NCBI RefSeq assembly: GCF_000425845.1
Contig: NZ_AUEF01000020.1
Span: 1 to 37,913, forward strand
Origin: Jeotgalicoccus psychrophilus DSM 19085
GTDB taxonomy: Bacteria; Bacillota; Bacilli; Staphylococcales; Salinicoccaceae
Reading direction: 5' to 3'
Length of the DNA stretch: 37,913 nt
The position numbers and the translations under genes were made by a program. Under the pieces are notes generated by a model. The model was not told the origin of the DNA. It worked only from the letters and a program-made list of their open reading frames with translations, and did no database searches. This document shows, in pieces, positions 10,858 to 21,366 of this stretch. The first letter of the stretch is position 1. Each line of letters starts with the position of its first letter.

Positions 10858-12174
10858 TTAAAATATTAATAATGCGATTGGTATTACGATTAACAATGAC
10901 AGCACTGTGCGGATAAACCACACGAATATCAATTTCCATACTTTTAAATTTAAACTTGTACTTAACACTGCAGGTATCAGGCCTGATAAAAAGACGACAG
11001 CTGAGACCGAAGTCACACCGACGATAAACCGGGTCATAATGTCCGCTTCTGCGACGAGCAGGGAAGGCAGGAACATTTCAACAATGGATATCGTCACCGC
11101 TTCGGCAATCAGCGGCACATTCTCGAGCGGGAACATATACAGAATCGGGTAATAAACGTAGGACACCCATGTAATAACGTCCGTATACTCTGCGGCGATT
11201 AACCCGATAAGGCCGATTGATAAGACTGACGGCACAACTGAAGCGGTCATCTTCATCGCTTCGATGAAGTTCATCCAGACGTCTTCTGTGAGCGGACGCG
11301 AACTGTGCGACTGCTGCTTCGCTTTGTACCATGCATACTGCAGTATATTGCCTTCGTAATTTTCTTCGATGTTGTTGTTTTTATCGTTAAAGTAAATTTT
11401 TTGTTCCTTCCGAATCGGCGGCAGGTAAGCCGTGATTGCCGTCACTCCAAAAGTAACGAGCAGAATGACGATAAAAAACAGCACCCAGTAATCCATCAGT
11501 TCGAGTGTGCGTGCGACAACAACCATAATCGTTACCGATACGGTGGAAAAGCCCGTCGCTATAATCAGGCCTTCCTTTCGGTTATACAATCCTTCTTTAT
11601 ACGTCCGGTTGGTAATTAAGAGCCCGACCGAATAGCTGCCAACGAGTGAAGCCATTGCATCCATCGCCGAACGGCCTGGTGTTTTAAACAGTGCTCTCAT
11701 CACCGGTTCCAGCAGCACGCCGATAAAAACCAGGAAACCGTAGCCTAGAATGAGTCCAAGTGCTGCACCGCCGAGCGGTATTAAGAGACTCAAATTAATT
11801 GCCAGCGAGTAGAAGAGAAATGGTCCCATATTTTCATCGAGCACAAATGAGGGGCCGATATTAAATACGACCATAATACCGATTAACAAACCGAGTATTT
11901 TAAAAGACGTAAACAGTAGGTTAAAAGCACTTTGCTTCCACGTTTTAGTTAAAAACGGAAGCAGCGTGCCGGCAAACACTATCGCCAGCGTGTAATACTG
12001 AATATTCTCTCCAAAAACCTTATGAATCACAGTAACGATGTGATCGAGCATAATCGATGTTGTTCCGGACAGTGTTACCGGTACGAAAAACAGAAATAAT
12101 CCAAGTGCACTGAACACGAAGAAACGCCATATTTTATACCCTTTTTCACGACGCATCTCATCCTCTGAGACCAT
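10858..12174 (-). CDS. YjiH family Gate-domain membrane protein, possible imidazole/histidine-related transporter
   Basis: A 438-residue integral membrane protein with about ten hydrophobic segments. It resembles the YjiH family, whose members carry the nucleoside-recognition (Gate) domain, with typical stretches such as SVPSVLSIGLIGL and FLSGLIPAVLSTSLNL. The start is the ATG at 12174, with AAAGGGG 7-8 nt upstream. It sits between hutH and hutU, in the same direction and 12 bp from hutU. Genes of this family often accompany hut genes in Firmicutes, so uptake of histidine or urocanate, or export of a product, is a reasonable guess. Neither substrate nor transport direction can be read from the sequence. 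Confidence 0.8.
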   Translation of the reverse strand: MVSEDEMRREKGYKIWRFFVFSALGLFLFFVPVTLSGTTSIMLDHIVTVIHKVFGENIQYYTLAIVFAGTLLPFLTKTWKQSAFNLLFTSFKILGLLIGIMVVFNIGPSFVLDENMGPFLFYSLAINLSLLIPLGGAALGLILGYGFLVFIGVLLEPVMRALFKTPGRSAMDAMASLVGSYSVGLLITNRTYKEGLYNRKEGLIIATGFSTVSVTIMVVVARTLELMDYWVLFFIVILLVTFGVTAITAYLPPIRKEQKIYFNDKNNNIEENYEGNILQYAWYKAKQQSHSSRPLTEDVWMNFIEAMKMTASVVPSVLSIGLIGLIAAEYTDVITWVSYVYYPILYMFPLENVPLIAEAVTISIVEMFLPSLLVAEADIMTRFIVGVTSVSAVVFLSGLIPAVLSTSLNLKVWKLIFVWFIRTVLSLLIVIPIALLIF

Positions 12175-12330
12175 GACATGACCCCTTTACTGAATTCCTT
12201 TTAAAACAGCAGCAGTGCTAACTCAAGCGATTCCTGCTTTGTTTTATAAGCAATTTCTTTAATACATGGCTCAAGCTTATATAATTTCTGAATATTTAAC
12301 CAAATAATTGACTGAAATTTTTAGATTACT

Positions 12331-13821
12331 TTAATTAACTTCAGTTAACGCATTTGAAAGATCGTTGATTTCAATGCTGAAATTACGGTCATGGTCGATG
12401 AAATCTGCAATCAGACGGTACTCATCGAATTTTTTACGCGTTGCCGGAGATAATTTATCTTTACCTTTAATTTCTGCTGCTGTCATCGCGATAAACAGCT
12501 CTGTTGCAACGACGTAGCGTGCGTTGTTAATAATATCTCTCGCATGACGCGCACCGATTGTTCCCATTGAAACGTGGTCTTCCTGATTAGCAGAAGAGGG
12601 GATAGAGTCGACACTTGCCGGATGAGCGAGTGTTTTATTTTCAGAAACGAGACTTGCCGCCGCATATTGCAGAATCATTGCACCGGACTGCAGTCCTTCT
12701 TCCGGGCTTAAAAATGCCGGCAGATCTCCGTTTAGTGCGGGGTTAACGAGACGCTCGATACGGCGCTCCGTGATATTCGCAATTTCTGCGACACCGATTT
12801 TTAACAGATCCATTGCAATCGCAATCGGCTGACCGTGGAAGTTTCCGCCTGAATAGACTTCATCTTCACTGAAAATTAAAGGATTATCGTTTGCCGCATT
12901 CATTTCAATTTCCAGTTTGTCTTTAACATATTTCAGCGTCTGCAGTGATGCACCGTGCACCTGCGGAATACATCTGATTGAGTAACCGTCTTGTACGCGC
13001 ATTTCCCCCTGACGTGTTGTCAACTCTGAGCCTTCTAAGTATTCGAGCATTTTTTCAGCGACATAAATCTGTTCCGGATAGCCGCGTGATTCGTGGATCT
13101 GATGATTGTAAGCATCTGTAATACCGTTCAGCGACTGATGTGTCAGTGAGGCAATCCATAAGCTGTCATGCATTAACTTATCCGCTTCAATGTAATTAAT
13201 CACACCTTGTGCTGTCATCGGCTGCGTGCCGTTAATCAGTGCGAGGCCTTCTTTTGCCTGCAGTGTAATCGGTTCGATGCCGAGCGATTCCAGCACGTCA
13301 CGTGTATTTCTTCTTTCATCCATAAAGAACACTTCGCCTTCGCCGATTAGAGTCAGCGCCATATGAGACAGGGGAGCAAGGTCTCCTGAAGCGCCAAGTG
13401 AACCTTGTTCCGGCACAACAGGGATAATGCGTTTGTTAATATACAATTTGAGCTGTTCCACTAAATCTCTTGTCACACCTGAGTGGCCTTTCAGCATCGT
13501 GTTCAAACGGAAAACCATCATCAAAAGTGCAACCGGCTCATCGAAAGCCTTGCCGACACCGCAGGCATGAGATCGAATTAGGTTTGTCTGCAGATCTTTC
13601 ACTTTCTCTTTTGAAATTAAGACATCACAAAACAGGCCGAAACCTGTCGTAATACCGTAAATTGTCTTGCCTTCTGCAATAATATTCTCAACAACTTTTC
13701 TTGAAGCATCGACACGTCCATAAGCTTCTTCTGTAATTTCCACCGTACTTTCCGAATTTCCCAGGAAATCTTTCACTTCATCAATCGTTAAACTCTGTCC
13801 ATCCAAATGTAAAACTGACAT
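12331..13821 (-). CDS. hutH: Histidine ammonia-lyase
   Basis: First step of histidine degradation: removal of ammonia from L-histidine to give trans-urocanate. The 496-residue product carries the Ala-Ser-Gly triad (144-146 in [14 protein letters not shown]) that cyclises to the MIO electrophilic cofactor. It also has YGITTGFG near 55, and NDNPLIF and GGNFHGQP near 320. The start chosen is the ATG at 13821, with AGGAGG 6 nt upstream, giving [13 protein letters not shown]; the frame stays open 12 codons further but has no ribosome site there. It is preceded by the HutP-controlled terminator. The downstream gap to the yjiH-like gene is 156 bp and may hold a second minus-strand promoter (TTGGTT, 16 bp, TATAAG). 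Confidence 0.98.
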   Translation of the reverse strand: MSVLHLDGQSLTIDEVKDFLGNSESTVEITEEAYGRVDASRKVVENIIAEGKTIYGITTGFGLFCDVLISKEKVKDLQTNLIRSHACGVGKAFDEPVALLMMVFRLNTMLKGHSGVTRDLVEQLKLYINKRIIPVVPEQGSLGASGDLAPLSHMALTLIGEGEVFFMDERRNTRDVLESLGIEPITLQAKEGLALINGTQPMTAQGVINYIEADKLMHDSLWIASLTHQSLNGITDAYNHQIHESRGYPEQIYVAEKMLEYLEGSELTTRQGEMRVQDGYSIRCIPQVHGASLQTLKYVKDKLEIEMNAANDNPLIFSEDEVYSGGNFHGQPIAIAMDLLKIGVAEIANITERRIERLVNPALNGDLPAFLSPEEGLQSGAMILQYAAASLVSENKTLAHPASVDSIPSSANQEDHVSMGTIGARHARDIINNARYVVATELFIAMTAAEIKGKDKLSPATRKKFDEYRLIADFIDHDRNFSIEINDLSNALTEVN

Positions 13822-13845
13822 AGTATACCTCCTAAATTTACGTAC

Positions 13846-13881
13846 AAAAAAAGACACAAAAATCCCTAAGATTTTTATGTC
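13846..13881 (-). terminator. Attenuator between hutP and hutH
   Basis: On the minus strand GACATAAAAATC pairs with GATTTTTGTGTC around a 5-nt loop and is followed by seven Ts (plus-strand As at 13846-13852). It lies between hutP and hutH, directly after the HutP-binding triplets. In B. subtilis HutP bound to histidine and Mg2+ disrupts the equivalent terminator to allow hutH expression; the same arrangement is seen here. Confidence 0.9.
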
Positions 13882-13882
13882 C

Positions 13883-13899
13883 CTACCAGCTAATGTCTA
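13883..13899 (-). promoter_or_regulatory. HutP RNA-binding site (three UAG triplets)
   Basis: The minus strand reads UAG, 4 nt, UAG, 4 nt, UAG, just upstream of the attenuator stem. HutP hexamers are known to bind NAG triplets spaced by four nucleotides, so the match in sequence, spacing and position is exact. The last triplet lies within 2 nt of the terminator stem, so protein binding there could block the stem from forming. Confidence 0.88.
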
Positions 13900-13917
13900 T
13901 GACAAGATTATTAAATT

Positions 13918-14361
13918 TTAAATATGATTAATGCCGAGCCCCAAAGCTTCGTGCTCTTTTCCTTTGATTGGCGCACCAATTGTTCCGTAGAAACAAACCG
14001 CCAGCCATTCGCCTTCATCATCACTATCGTATGGATTCCCTCTGACAATCGCGAACCTTAATCCGACAGTACGCATAATTTCCCCGACACTTAAATCACC
14101 GCGGGTCACACCCTGGAGTGCTTCTAAAATTGCGTGGTATAAAGAATGAGTTTCACGATAAATATTTCCATCGATGAGTCCGCCGCGCTTCGCAGCAGTT
14201 TCAACCGACGAGATGACTTTGCTTAAATCCATTGACCCGACTTTACCTGTCATCACCTTGAACGAATCAAAGTGGGGTAAGATGCCGAGCGCTGTTTTTT
14301 CATCAGTCAGTGCAACGAGTGTAGTGAATTTACCAAATTCACGATGTGTACTTTGAGTCAT
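13918..14361 (-). CDS. hutP: Hut operon antiterminator HutP
   Basis: A histidine- and Mg2+-responsive RNA-binding antiterminator that turns on the hut operon. The 147-residue product matches B. subtilis HutP almost throughout its second half: GKVGSMDLSKVISSVETAA at about 40, YRETHSLYHAILEALQGVTRG near 68, TVGLRFAIVRGNPYDS near 98, and the C terminus GTIGAPIKG to GINHI. It is the first gene of the operon, and its own ATG follows an AGGCAGG site. Upstream are a promoter with an overlapping cre site, and downstream its own RNA target and the attenuator. Confidence 0.97.
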   Translation of the reverse strand: MTQSTHREFGKFTTLVALTDEKTALGILPHFDSFKVMTGKVGSMDLSKVISSVETAAKRGGLIDGNIYRETHSLYHAILEALQGVTRGDLSVGEIMRTVGLRFAIVRGNPYDSDDEGEWLAVCFYGTIGAPIKGKEHEALGLGINHI

Positions 14362-14394
14362 AATATACCTGCCTAATCACTAATAACTGATATC

Positions 14395-14423
14395 ATTATA
14401 GCGCTTTCATAAAATAAACACAA
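14395..14423 (-). promoter_or_regulatory. hutP promoter with overlapping CcpA cre site
   Basis: Minus-strand TTGTGT at 14418-14423, a 17-bp spacer and a perfect TATAAT at 14395-14400. TGAAAGCGCTATAA at 14396-14409 fits the catabolite-responsive element consensus TGWAANCGNTNWCA at 13 of 14 positions. It covers the -10 box, so CcpA bound there would block RNA polymerase. This predicts repression of histidine use by preferred sugars, as known for the B. subtilis hut operon. Confidence 0.78.
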
Positions 14424-14441
14424 GATACTATAATTTAATAT

Positions 14442-14453
14442 TTTATCGATAAA
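14442..14453. promoter_or_regulatory. Perfect 12-bp palindrome, candidate operator
   Basis: TTTATCGATAAA is a perfect palindrome, and the next bases extend it into a second overlapping inverted repeat (TATCG, 5 nt, CGATA at 14444-14458). It lies between the divergent hutP and DUF2975 promoters, 14 bp upstream of the DUF2975 -35 box. It could be the operator of the small XRE regulator encoded by the second gene. AT-rich palindromes occur by chance, so this is tentative. Confidence 0.4.
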
Positions 14454-14466
14454 CGATATATTTTTA

Positions 14467-14495
14467 TTGTTTATTAGTAATCTGAATGATAAAAT
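14467..14495 (+). promoter_or_regulatory. Promoter of the DUF2975-XRE pair
   Basis: TTGTTT at 14467-14472, a 17-bp spacer and TAAAAT at 14490-14495, 32 bp before the start codon. It is the only clear plus-strand promoter in the left arm. Confidence 0.6.
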
Positions 14496-14526
14496 TAATT
14501 TATAAAAATTTAAAGCAGGAAAAATT

Positions 14527-14994
14527 ATGATTAAAAAAACTTTGGTGCTGCGTCTTACATTGTTAATTATTGCGGCCATACTTTTACTATTTGGATTTTT
14601 AATGACCGTACAGCTTTTCACATCGGAAGGCAAGGTCTATACTATCGTTTATATAGCGGTTGCTGTTGTCTGGATCGATATGATTTTAGGCCTGTTTATC
14701 GTGTATGCTTTAAATAAGTTATTAAAACTCATCGACACAAACGAAATTTTTTCTGACCGGACCTTAAATATTATGAATCGTATCCAGAAACTGACTCTCA
14801 CTATCGCTGTCGTAACAATCGGTTTGATGCCGTTCTTCTTTACAATAGGACAGCTGGATGACGCACCTGGACTCGTCTTGTTCGGTGCAGGGATAGTATT
14901 TATTCCGTTCTCGATATATATTCTCGTTGCTGTGTTAAAAGAAACACTCAGTAAAGCCGTGTCAATAAAACAGGAAAATGAGCTGACAATATGA
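14527..14994 (+). CDS. DUF2975 family membrane protein
   Basis: A 155-residue protein with four predicted membrane helices (about 8-30, 37-62, 89-108 and 114-138). A short polar stretch, NEIFSDRTLNIMNRIQ, after helix 2 is typical of the DUF2975 family. A weak ribosome site (GCAGGAAAA) precedes the ATG. The family is nearly always paired with a small Cro-type repressor, as here: the next start codon overlaps its stop by 4 bp (ATGA). B. subtilis YoaS-YozG is a known example. The role is unknown; such pairs are thought to sense membrane state or regulate their own expression. Together with its partner it is transcribed against the replication fork. Confidence 0.8.
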   Translation: MIKKTLVLRLTLLIIAAILLLFGFLMTVQLFTSEGKVYTIVYIAVAVVWIDMILGLFIVYALNKLLKLIDTNEIFSDRTLNIMNRIQKLTLTIAVVTIGLMPFFFTIGQLDDAPGLVLFGAGIVFIPFSIYILVAVLKETLSKAVSIKQENELTI

Positions 14995-15197
14995 CAAAAA
15001 TAGTAGTAAACCTTGATGTGGTGCTCGCCAAACGGAAAATAAGCATGACCGAACTCGCGAATGAGGTCGGTGTGACGATGGCGAATTTATCAGTATTGAA
15101 AAACAATAAAGCAAAAGCCGTCCGCTTCTCGACATTGGAGAAAATCTGCGAAGTATTGGACTGCCAGCCCGGCGATATACTGGAGTACAGGAAGTAA
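14991..15197 (+). CDS. Small XRE/Cro-type transcription regulator (YozG-like)
   Basis: A 68-residue protein made up almost entirely of a helix-turn-helix domain. ISMTELANEVGVTMANLSVLKNNKAKAVRFSTLEKICEVLDCQPGDIL (about residues 17-64) has the Cro/C1 pattern with the recognition helix at about 30-40. It has no effector domain. Its ATG overlaps the DUF2975 stop codon. It probably represses its own promoter, and the palindrome at 14442-14453 is a candidate site. The pair looks like an insertion into the hut-gyrA interval. A 41-bp repeat array begins at its very 3' end. Confidence 0.88.
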   Translation: MTKIVVNLDVVLAKRKISMTELANEVGVTMANLSVLKNNKAKAVRFSTLEKICEVLDCQPGDILEYRK

Positions 15198-15262
15198 GAC
15201 GCTCATTGCGGAGCAAACACGCTTTCCCGGGAATGACAGCAGCTCATTGCGGAGCAAGCGTC
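15198..15262. repeat. 41-bp tandem repeat, family A (second array)
   Basis: Two copies of CTCATTGCGGAGCAA start at 15202 and 15243, exactly 41 bp apart. The block between them contains a CCCGGGAATGAC stretch, matching the array at 1-77 position by position. The array is bounded by a 6-bp inverted repeat, GACGCT at 15198-15203 and AGCGTC at 15257-15262. It overlaps the last base of the XRE stop codon (the a of taag) or directly follows it, and precedes the shared terminator. The 10-bp palindrome TTCCCGGGAA at 15224-15233 is discussed in the findings. Confidence 0.85.
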
Positions 15263-15269
15263 CGCAAAA

Positions 15270-15318
15270 CAAAAAAGCACCCAGAATTCTCAGTTTTGAG
15301 AGTTTCAGGTGCTTTTTA
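15270..15318 (-). terminator. gyrA terminator, probably bidirectional
   Basis: AGCACC and GGTGCT form the base of an imperfect hairpin whose inner part pairs GAA with TTC and CTC with GAG. T runs flank both sides (plus-strand As at 15270-15275, Ts at 15314-15318). It lies between the convergent XRE and gyrA genes and can serve both, mainly gyrA. Confidence 0.8.
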
Positions 15319-15326
15319 TTAACCAT

Positions 15327-17906
15327 TTATTCTTCTTCTGATTCCGAATCGTCTTCAGTTTCAGGGTTTAAACCTTCTTCGATTTCATCTGTTTCAACTT
15401 CAAGGTTATCTTCCGCTTCAAGTGTTTCTTCAGCCATTTCAGAACCGTCTTCTTCCAGTTCTTCTGCGGCAATTTCATTTTTCACTACAGCAACTGTTGC
15501 CACGTCCTGCTCTTCGTCCAAGCGAATAAGTCTGACGCCCTGCGTGTTACGGCTTGTAATTGAGATCGCATCGATTGTCAGGCGGATAATTACGCCTTTG
15601 TCTGTAACGATCATCATGTCTTCATCACGGTCTACTGACGCGATAAACACCAGCTTACCGTTTTTAGCTGTCAGGTTCGCAGTTTTCACACCGAAGCCGC
15701 CGCGTTTAATTGAGCGGTATTCGTCTTCAGGTGTGAGCTTGCCATAACCTTTGTCTGTAACGACAAGGACATGCTGGTCCGGATCAAGGACGTCAACGCC
15801 TACTACTTCATCGTCGCCTCTAAGCTTGATTCCGCGTACACCTGCTGCTGTACGGCCCATGCTTCTGACCTGGTCTTCTTCAAAGCGTACAAGTGAACCT
15901 TCACGTGTACCTAAGATGACTTCTTTCGTGCCATCTGTTAAGCGCACACCGAGGAGTTCATCTTCGCCTCTGAAGCTGATGGCAATTTTACCGTTTTTAT
16001 TAATCTGCTTAAAGTCATCCAACGGTGTGCGTTTCGCAAGACCATTTTTCGTTGCAAATAATAACTGGTAGCCTTCAGTTTCGTCTTTATCTTTCACGCT
16101 GATCATCGTACTGATTTTCTCATCTTTTTCGATTTCAATCAGGTTAACAATCGGCAATCCTTTAGATTGGCGTGACAGTTCAGGAATTTCATATCCCTTA
16201 AGACGATAGACGCGTCCTGTATTCGTAAAGAACAGAATATAGTCATGTGTACTCATCGTCACAATCTGGCTGACGAAGTCTTCATCGACCGTATTCATGC
16301 CCTGAATACCGCGTCCGCCGCGGTGCTGTGCACGGTATGTCGATGCCGGGAGACGCTTGATATAGCTGTTATGACTCAATGTCACAACAATCTGCTCTCT
16401 CGGAATTAAATCTTCATCTTCAATATCGTAAATGCTGCCCAGCGTAATTTCCGTACGGCGTTCGTCCCCGTATCGTTCACGGATATCGATTAATTCTTCT
16501 TTGATCACTTCAAGCAGTTTCACATCATCATTCAGAATACTCTTCAGATATTCAATGTTTTTAATAATTTCATCATGTTCAGCCTGGATTTTACCGCGTT
16601 CAAGGCCTGTCAGACGACGTAATCTCATATCGAGAATTGCCTGAGCCTGGCGTTCTGACAAGTTGAATTCACTCATCAGGGCGTTTTTAGCTTCTTCATC
16701 TGCATCAGATGCACGGATTGTCTTAATGATTTCATCGATATGATCGAGAGCAATCAGCAAGCCTTCAAGAATATGCACACGGTCCTCAGCACGTTTTAAT
16801 TCGTACTTCGTACGGCGTGTTACTACAACTTTCTGGTGCTCTAAATAATGATAAAGCACTTCTTTTAAGCCGAGTACTTTCGGTTCTCCGTTTACAAGTG
16901 CCAGCATATTAACACCAAATGATGTCTGCAGCGGCGTTTGTTTATACAGGTTATTTAAAATAACATTCGCATTTTTATCTTTGCGAATTTCAATAATGAT
17001 TCTGACGCCTTCTTTTAGTGACGTTTCATCACGCAGATCTGTAATGCCTTCGATTTTTTTATCGCGCACTAATTCTGCAATCTTCTCAACAAGACGCGCT
17101 TTGTTCACCTGGTATGGAATTTCAGAAACAACAATACGTTCTTTGCCGTTCTTCATCATTTCAACTTCACAGCGTGCACGCATAATTACAGAACCATGTC
17201 CTGTTTCATATGCTTTTTTAATACCGCTCTTACCGATAATTAAGCCTGAAGTCGGGAAGTCAGGTCCTGTGACATGTTCCATCAGGTCCATCGTTGTGAC
17301 GTTCGGGTTATCCGCAAGTTCCAGTACCGCATTAATAACTTCTGTTAAGTTATGCGGCGGAATGTTCGTCGCCATACCTACTGCAATACCGCTCGTACCA
17401 TTGACGAGAAGGTTAGGAAAGCGTGCCGGCAAAACGGATGGTTCCCGTTCGTTTTCATCGTAGTTCGGCTGGAAATCAACTGTGTCTTTGTTAATATCAC
17501 GCATTAATTCCATCGAAATTTTACTCATTTTCGCTTCAGTGTAACGCATCGCTGCTGCGCCGTCGCCGTCCATGGAACCGAAGTTCCCCTGGCCGTGAAC
17601 GAGCGGGTAGCGGTAACTGAAGTCCTGAGCCATACGCACCATTGCATCGTAGATTGAAGAATCACCGTGCGGGTGATATTTACCCATAACGTCCCCGACA
17701 ATACGTGCTGATTTTTTAAACGGCTTGTCAGATGTCATGCCGTTATCGTGCATACCGTATAAAATTCTGCGGTGCACAGGCTTCATGCCGTCTCTGACAT
17801 CAGGCAATGCACGAGATACGATAACACTCATGGCATAGCTTAAAAACGAGCTGCGCATCGTTTTAGTAATATTTATTTGCTGAAGTTGTTCCTCATGGTC
17901 CGCCAT
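15327..17906 (-). CDS. gyrA: DNA gyrase subunit A
   Basis: The DNA-cutting and rejoining subunit of gyrase, which introduces negative supercoils with GyrB. The 859-residue product has the active-site Tyr122 ([12 protein letters not shown]). The quinolone-resistance region reads [17 protein letters not shown], with Ser83, Ser84 and Asp87, so no common resistance substitution is visible. The gyrase-specific GyrA box [11 protein letters not shown] lies near 538, followed by the beta-pinwheel C-terminal domain and an acidic tail of about 45 residues. The motif usually read as LVDGQGNFGS is [10 protein letters not shown] (His104). AAGGAG lies 9 nt before the ATG, and gyrB ends 17 bp upstream. Confidence 0.98.
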   Translation of the reverse strand: MADHEEQLQQINITKTMRSSFLSYAMSVIVSRALPDVRDGMKPVHRRILYGMHDNGMTSDKPFKKSARIVGDVMGKYHPHGDSSIYDAMVRMAQDFSYRYPLVHGQGNFGSMDGDGAAAMRYTEAKMSKISMELMRDINKDTVDFQPNYDENEREPSVLPARFPNLLVNGTSGIAVGMATNIPPHNLTEVINAVLELADNPNVTTMDLMEHVTGPDFPTSGLIIGKSGIKKAYETGHGSVIMRARCEVEMMKNGKERIVVSEIPYQVNKARLVEKIAELVRDKKIEGITDLRDETSLKEGVRIIIEIRKDKNANVILNNLYKQTPLQTSFGVNMLALVNGEPKVLGLKEVLYHYLEHQKVVVTRRTKYELKRAEDRVHILEGLLIALDHIDEIIKTIRASDADEEAKNALMSEFNLSERQAQAILDMRLRRLTGLERGKIQAEHDEIIKNIEYLKSILNDDVKLLEVIKEELIDIRERYGDERRTEITLGSIYDIEDEDLIPREQIVVTLSHNSYIKRLPASTYRAQHRGGRGIQGMNTVDEDFVSQIVTMSTHDYILFFTNTGRVYRLKGYEIPELSRQSKGLPIVNLIEIEKDEKISTMISVKDKDETEGYQLLFATKNGLAKRTPLDDFKQINKNGKIAISFRGEDELLGVRLTDGTKEVILGTREGSLVRFEEDQVRSMGRTAAGVRGIKLRGDDEVVGVDVLDPDQHVLVVTDKGYGKLTPEDEYRSIKRGGFGVKTANLTAKNGKLVFIASVDRDEDMMIVTDKGVIIRLTIDAISITSRNTQGVRLIRLDEEQDVATVAVVKNEIAAEELEEDGSEMAEETLEAEDNLEVETDEIEEGLNPETEDDSESEEE

Positions 17907-17923
17907 AAATTAAATCTCCTTTA

Positions 17924-20957
<3,034 letters not shown>

Positions 20958-20961
<4 letters not shown>

Positions 20962-21176
20962 TGCACCGGATACTTAAATTTATATTCGCCGACATCTGTA
21001 ATGACTAATTCGTCACCATCGTGCAGTTTTTTGCCGCGTCGGTTTTCAGGCTCTCCGTTTAAAAATACTTCATGTTCACTTAAGAACCATTTAGCTTCGC
21101 CGCCTGTACCGATAATATTTTTATATTTTAAAAATTTACCGAGTGTTATCATGCCATCCAAATGAATCGTTTCCAT
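20958..21176 (-). CDS. yaaA: S4-domain RNA-binding protein YaaA
   Basis: A small S4-like RNA-binding protein of 72 residues, found between dnaN and recF throughout Bacilli; in B. subtilis it has been linked to late 50S assembly. The S4 pattern ITLGKFLKYKNIIGTGGEAKWFLSEHEVFLNGEPENRRGKKLHDGD covers most of it. The start chosen is the ATG at 21176, with AGGAGG 8 nt upstream; an in-frame GTG 6 bp earlier lies only 2 nt from that site. It overlaps recF by 4 bp. Confidence 0.93.
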
Positions 21177-21205
21177 AGACACAACCTCCTATTACATACT
21201 CATTC

Positions 21206-21211
21206 ATTATA
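21206..21211 (-). promoter_or_regulatory. Probable -10 box of the yaaA-recF-gyrBA operon
   Basis: A perfect minus-strand TATAAT lies 30 bp upstream of the yaaA start codon. The -35 region at 17 bp (TGAAAA) is weak, so the call rests on the -10 box, its position after the dnaN terminator, and the lack of another candidate. Confidence 0.45.
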
Positions 21212-21302
21212 CTACATTTTTCATATATTTTCATTATTTAAGGCCAAATAAAGCGTTTAGAGCGTTTTATAGGCAAAAAGGCTTTTACCTACCAGTAAAA
21301 TA

Positions 21303-21349
21303 AAAAAAGAGACCAGAGGCCCGTTTTTTATCAAAAAAGGCATGGTCTC
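21303..21349 (-). terminator. dnaN intrinsic terminator
   Basis: On the minus strand GAGACCA (with an inner GCC) pairs with TGGTCTC (inner GGC) and is followed by at least six Ts. It lies 17 bp past the dnaN stop, so dnaN is separated from yaaA-recF-gyrBA, which needs its own promoter. Confidence 0.85.
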
Positions 21350-21366
21350 GAATATTTGCTGCAGGA

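Noticed and set aside
15247-15747. 166-codon Ser-rich plus-strand frame overlapping the gyrA 3' end
   Set aside because: The serine runs are the antisense reading of the acidic GyrA tail (GAA/GAT codons read as TTC/ATC and TCT/TCA).
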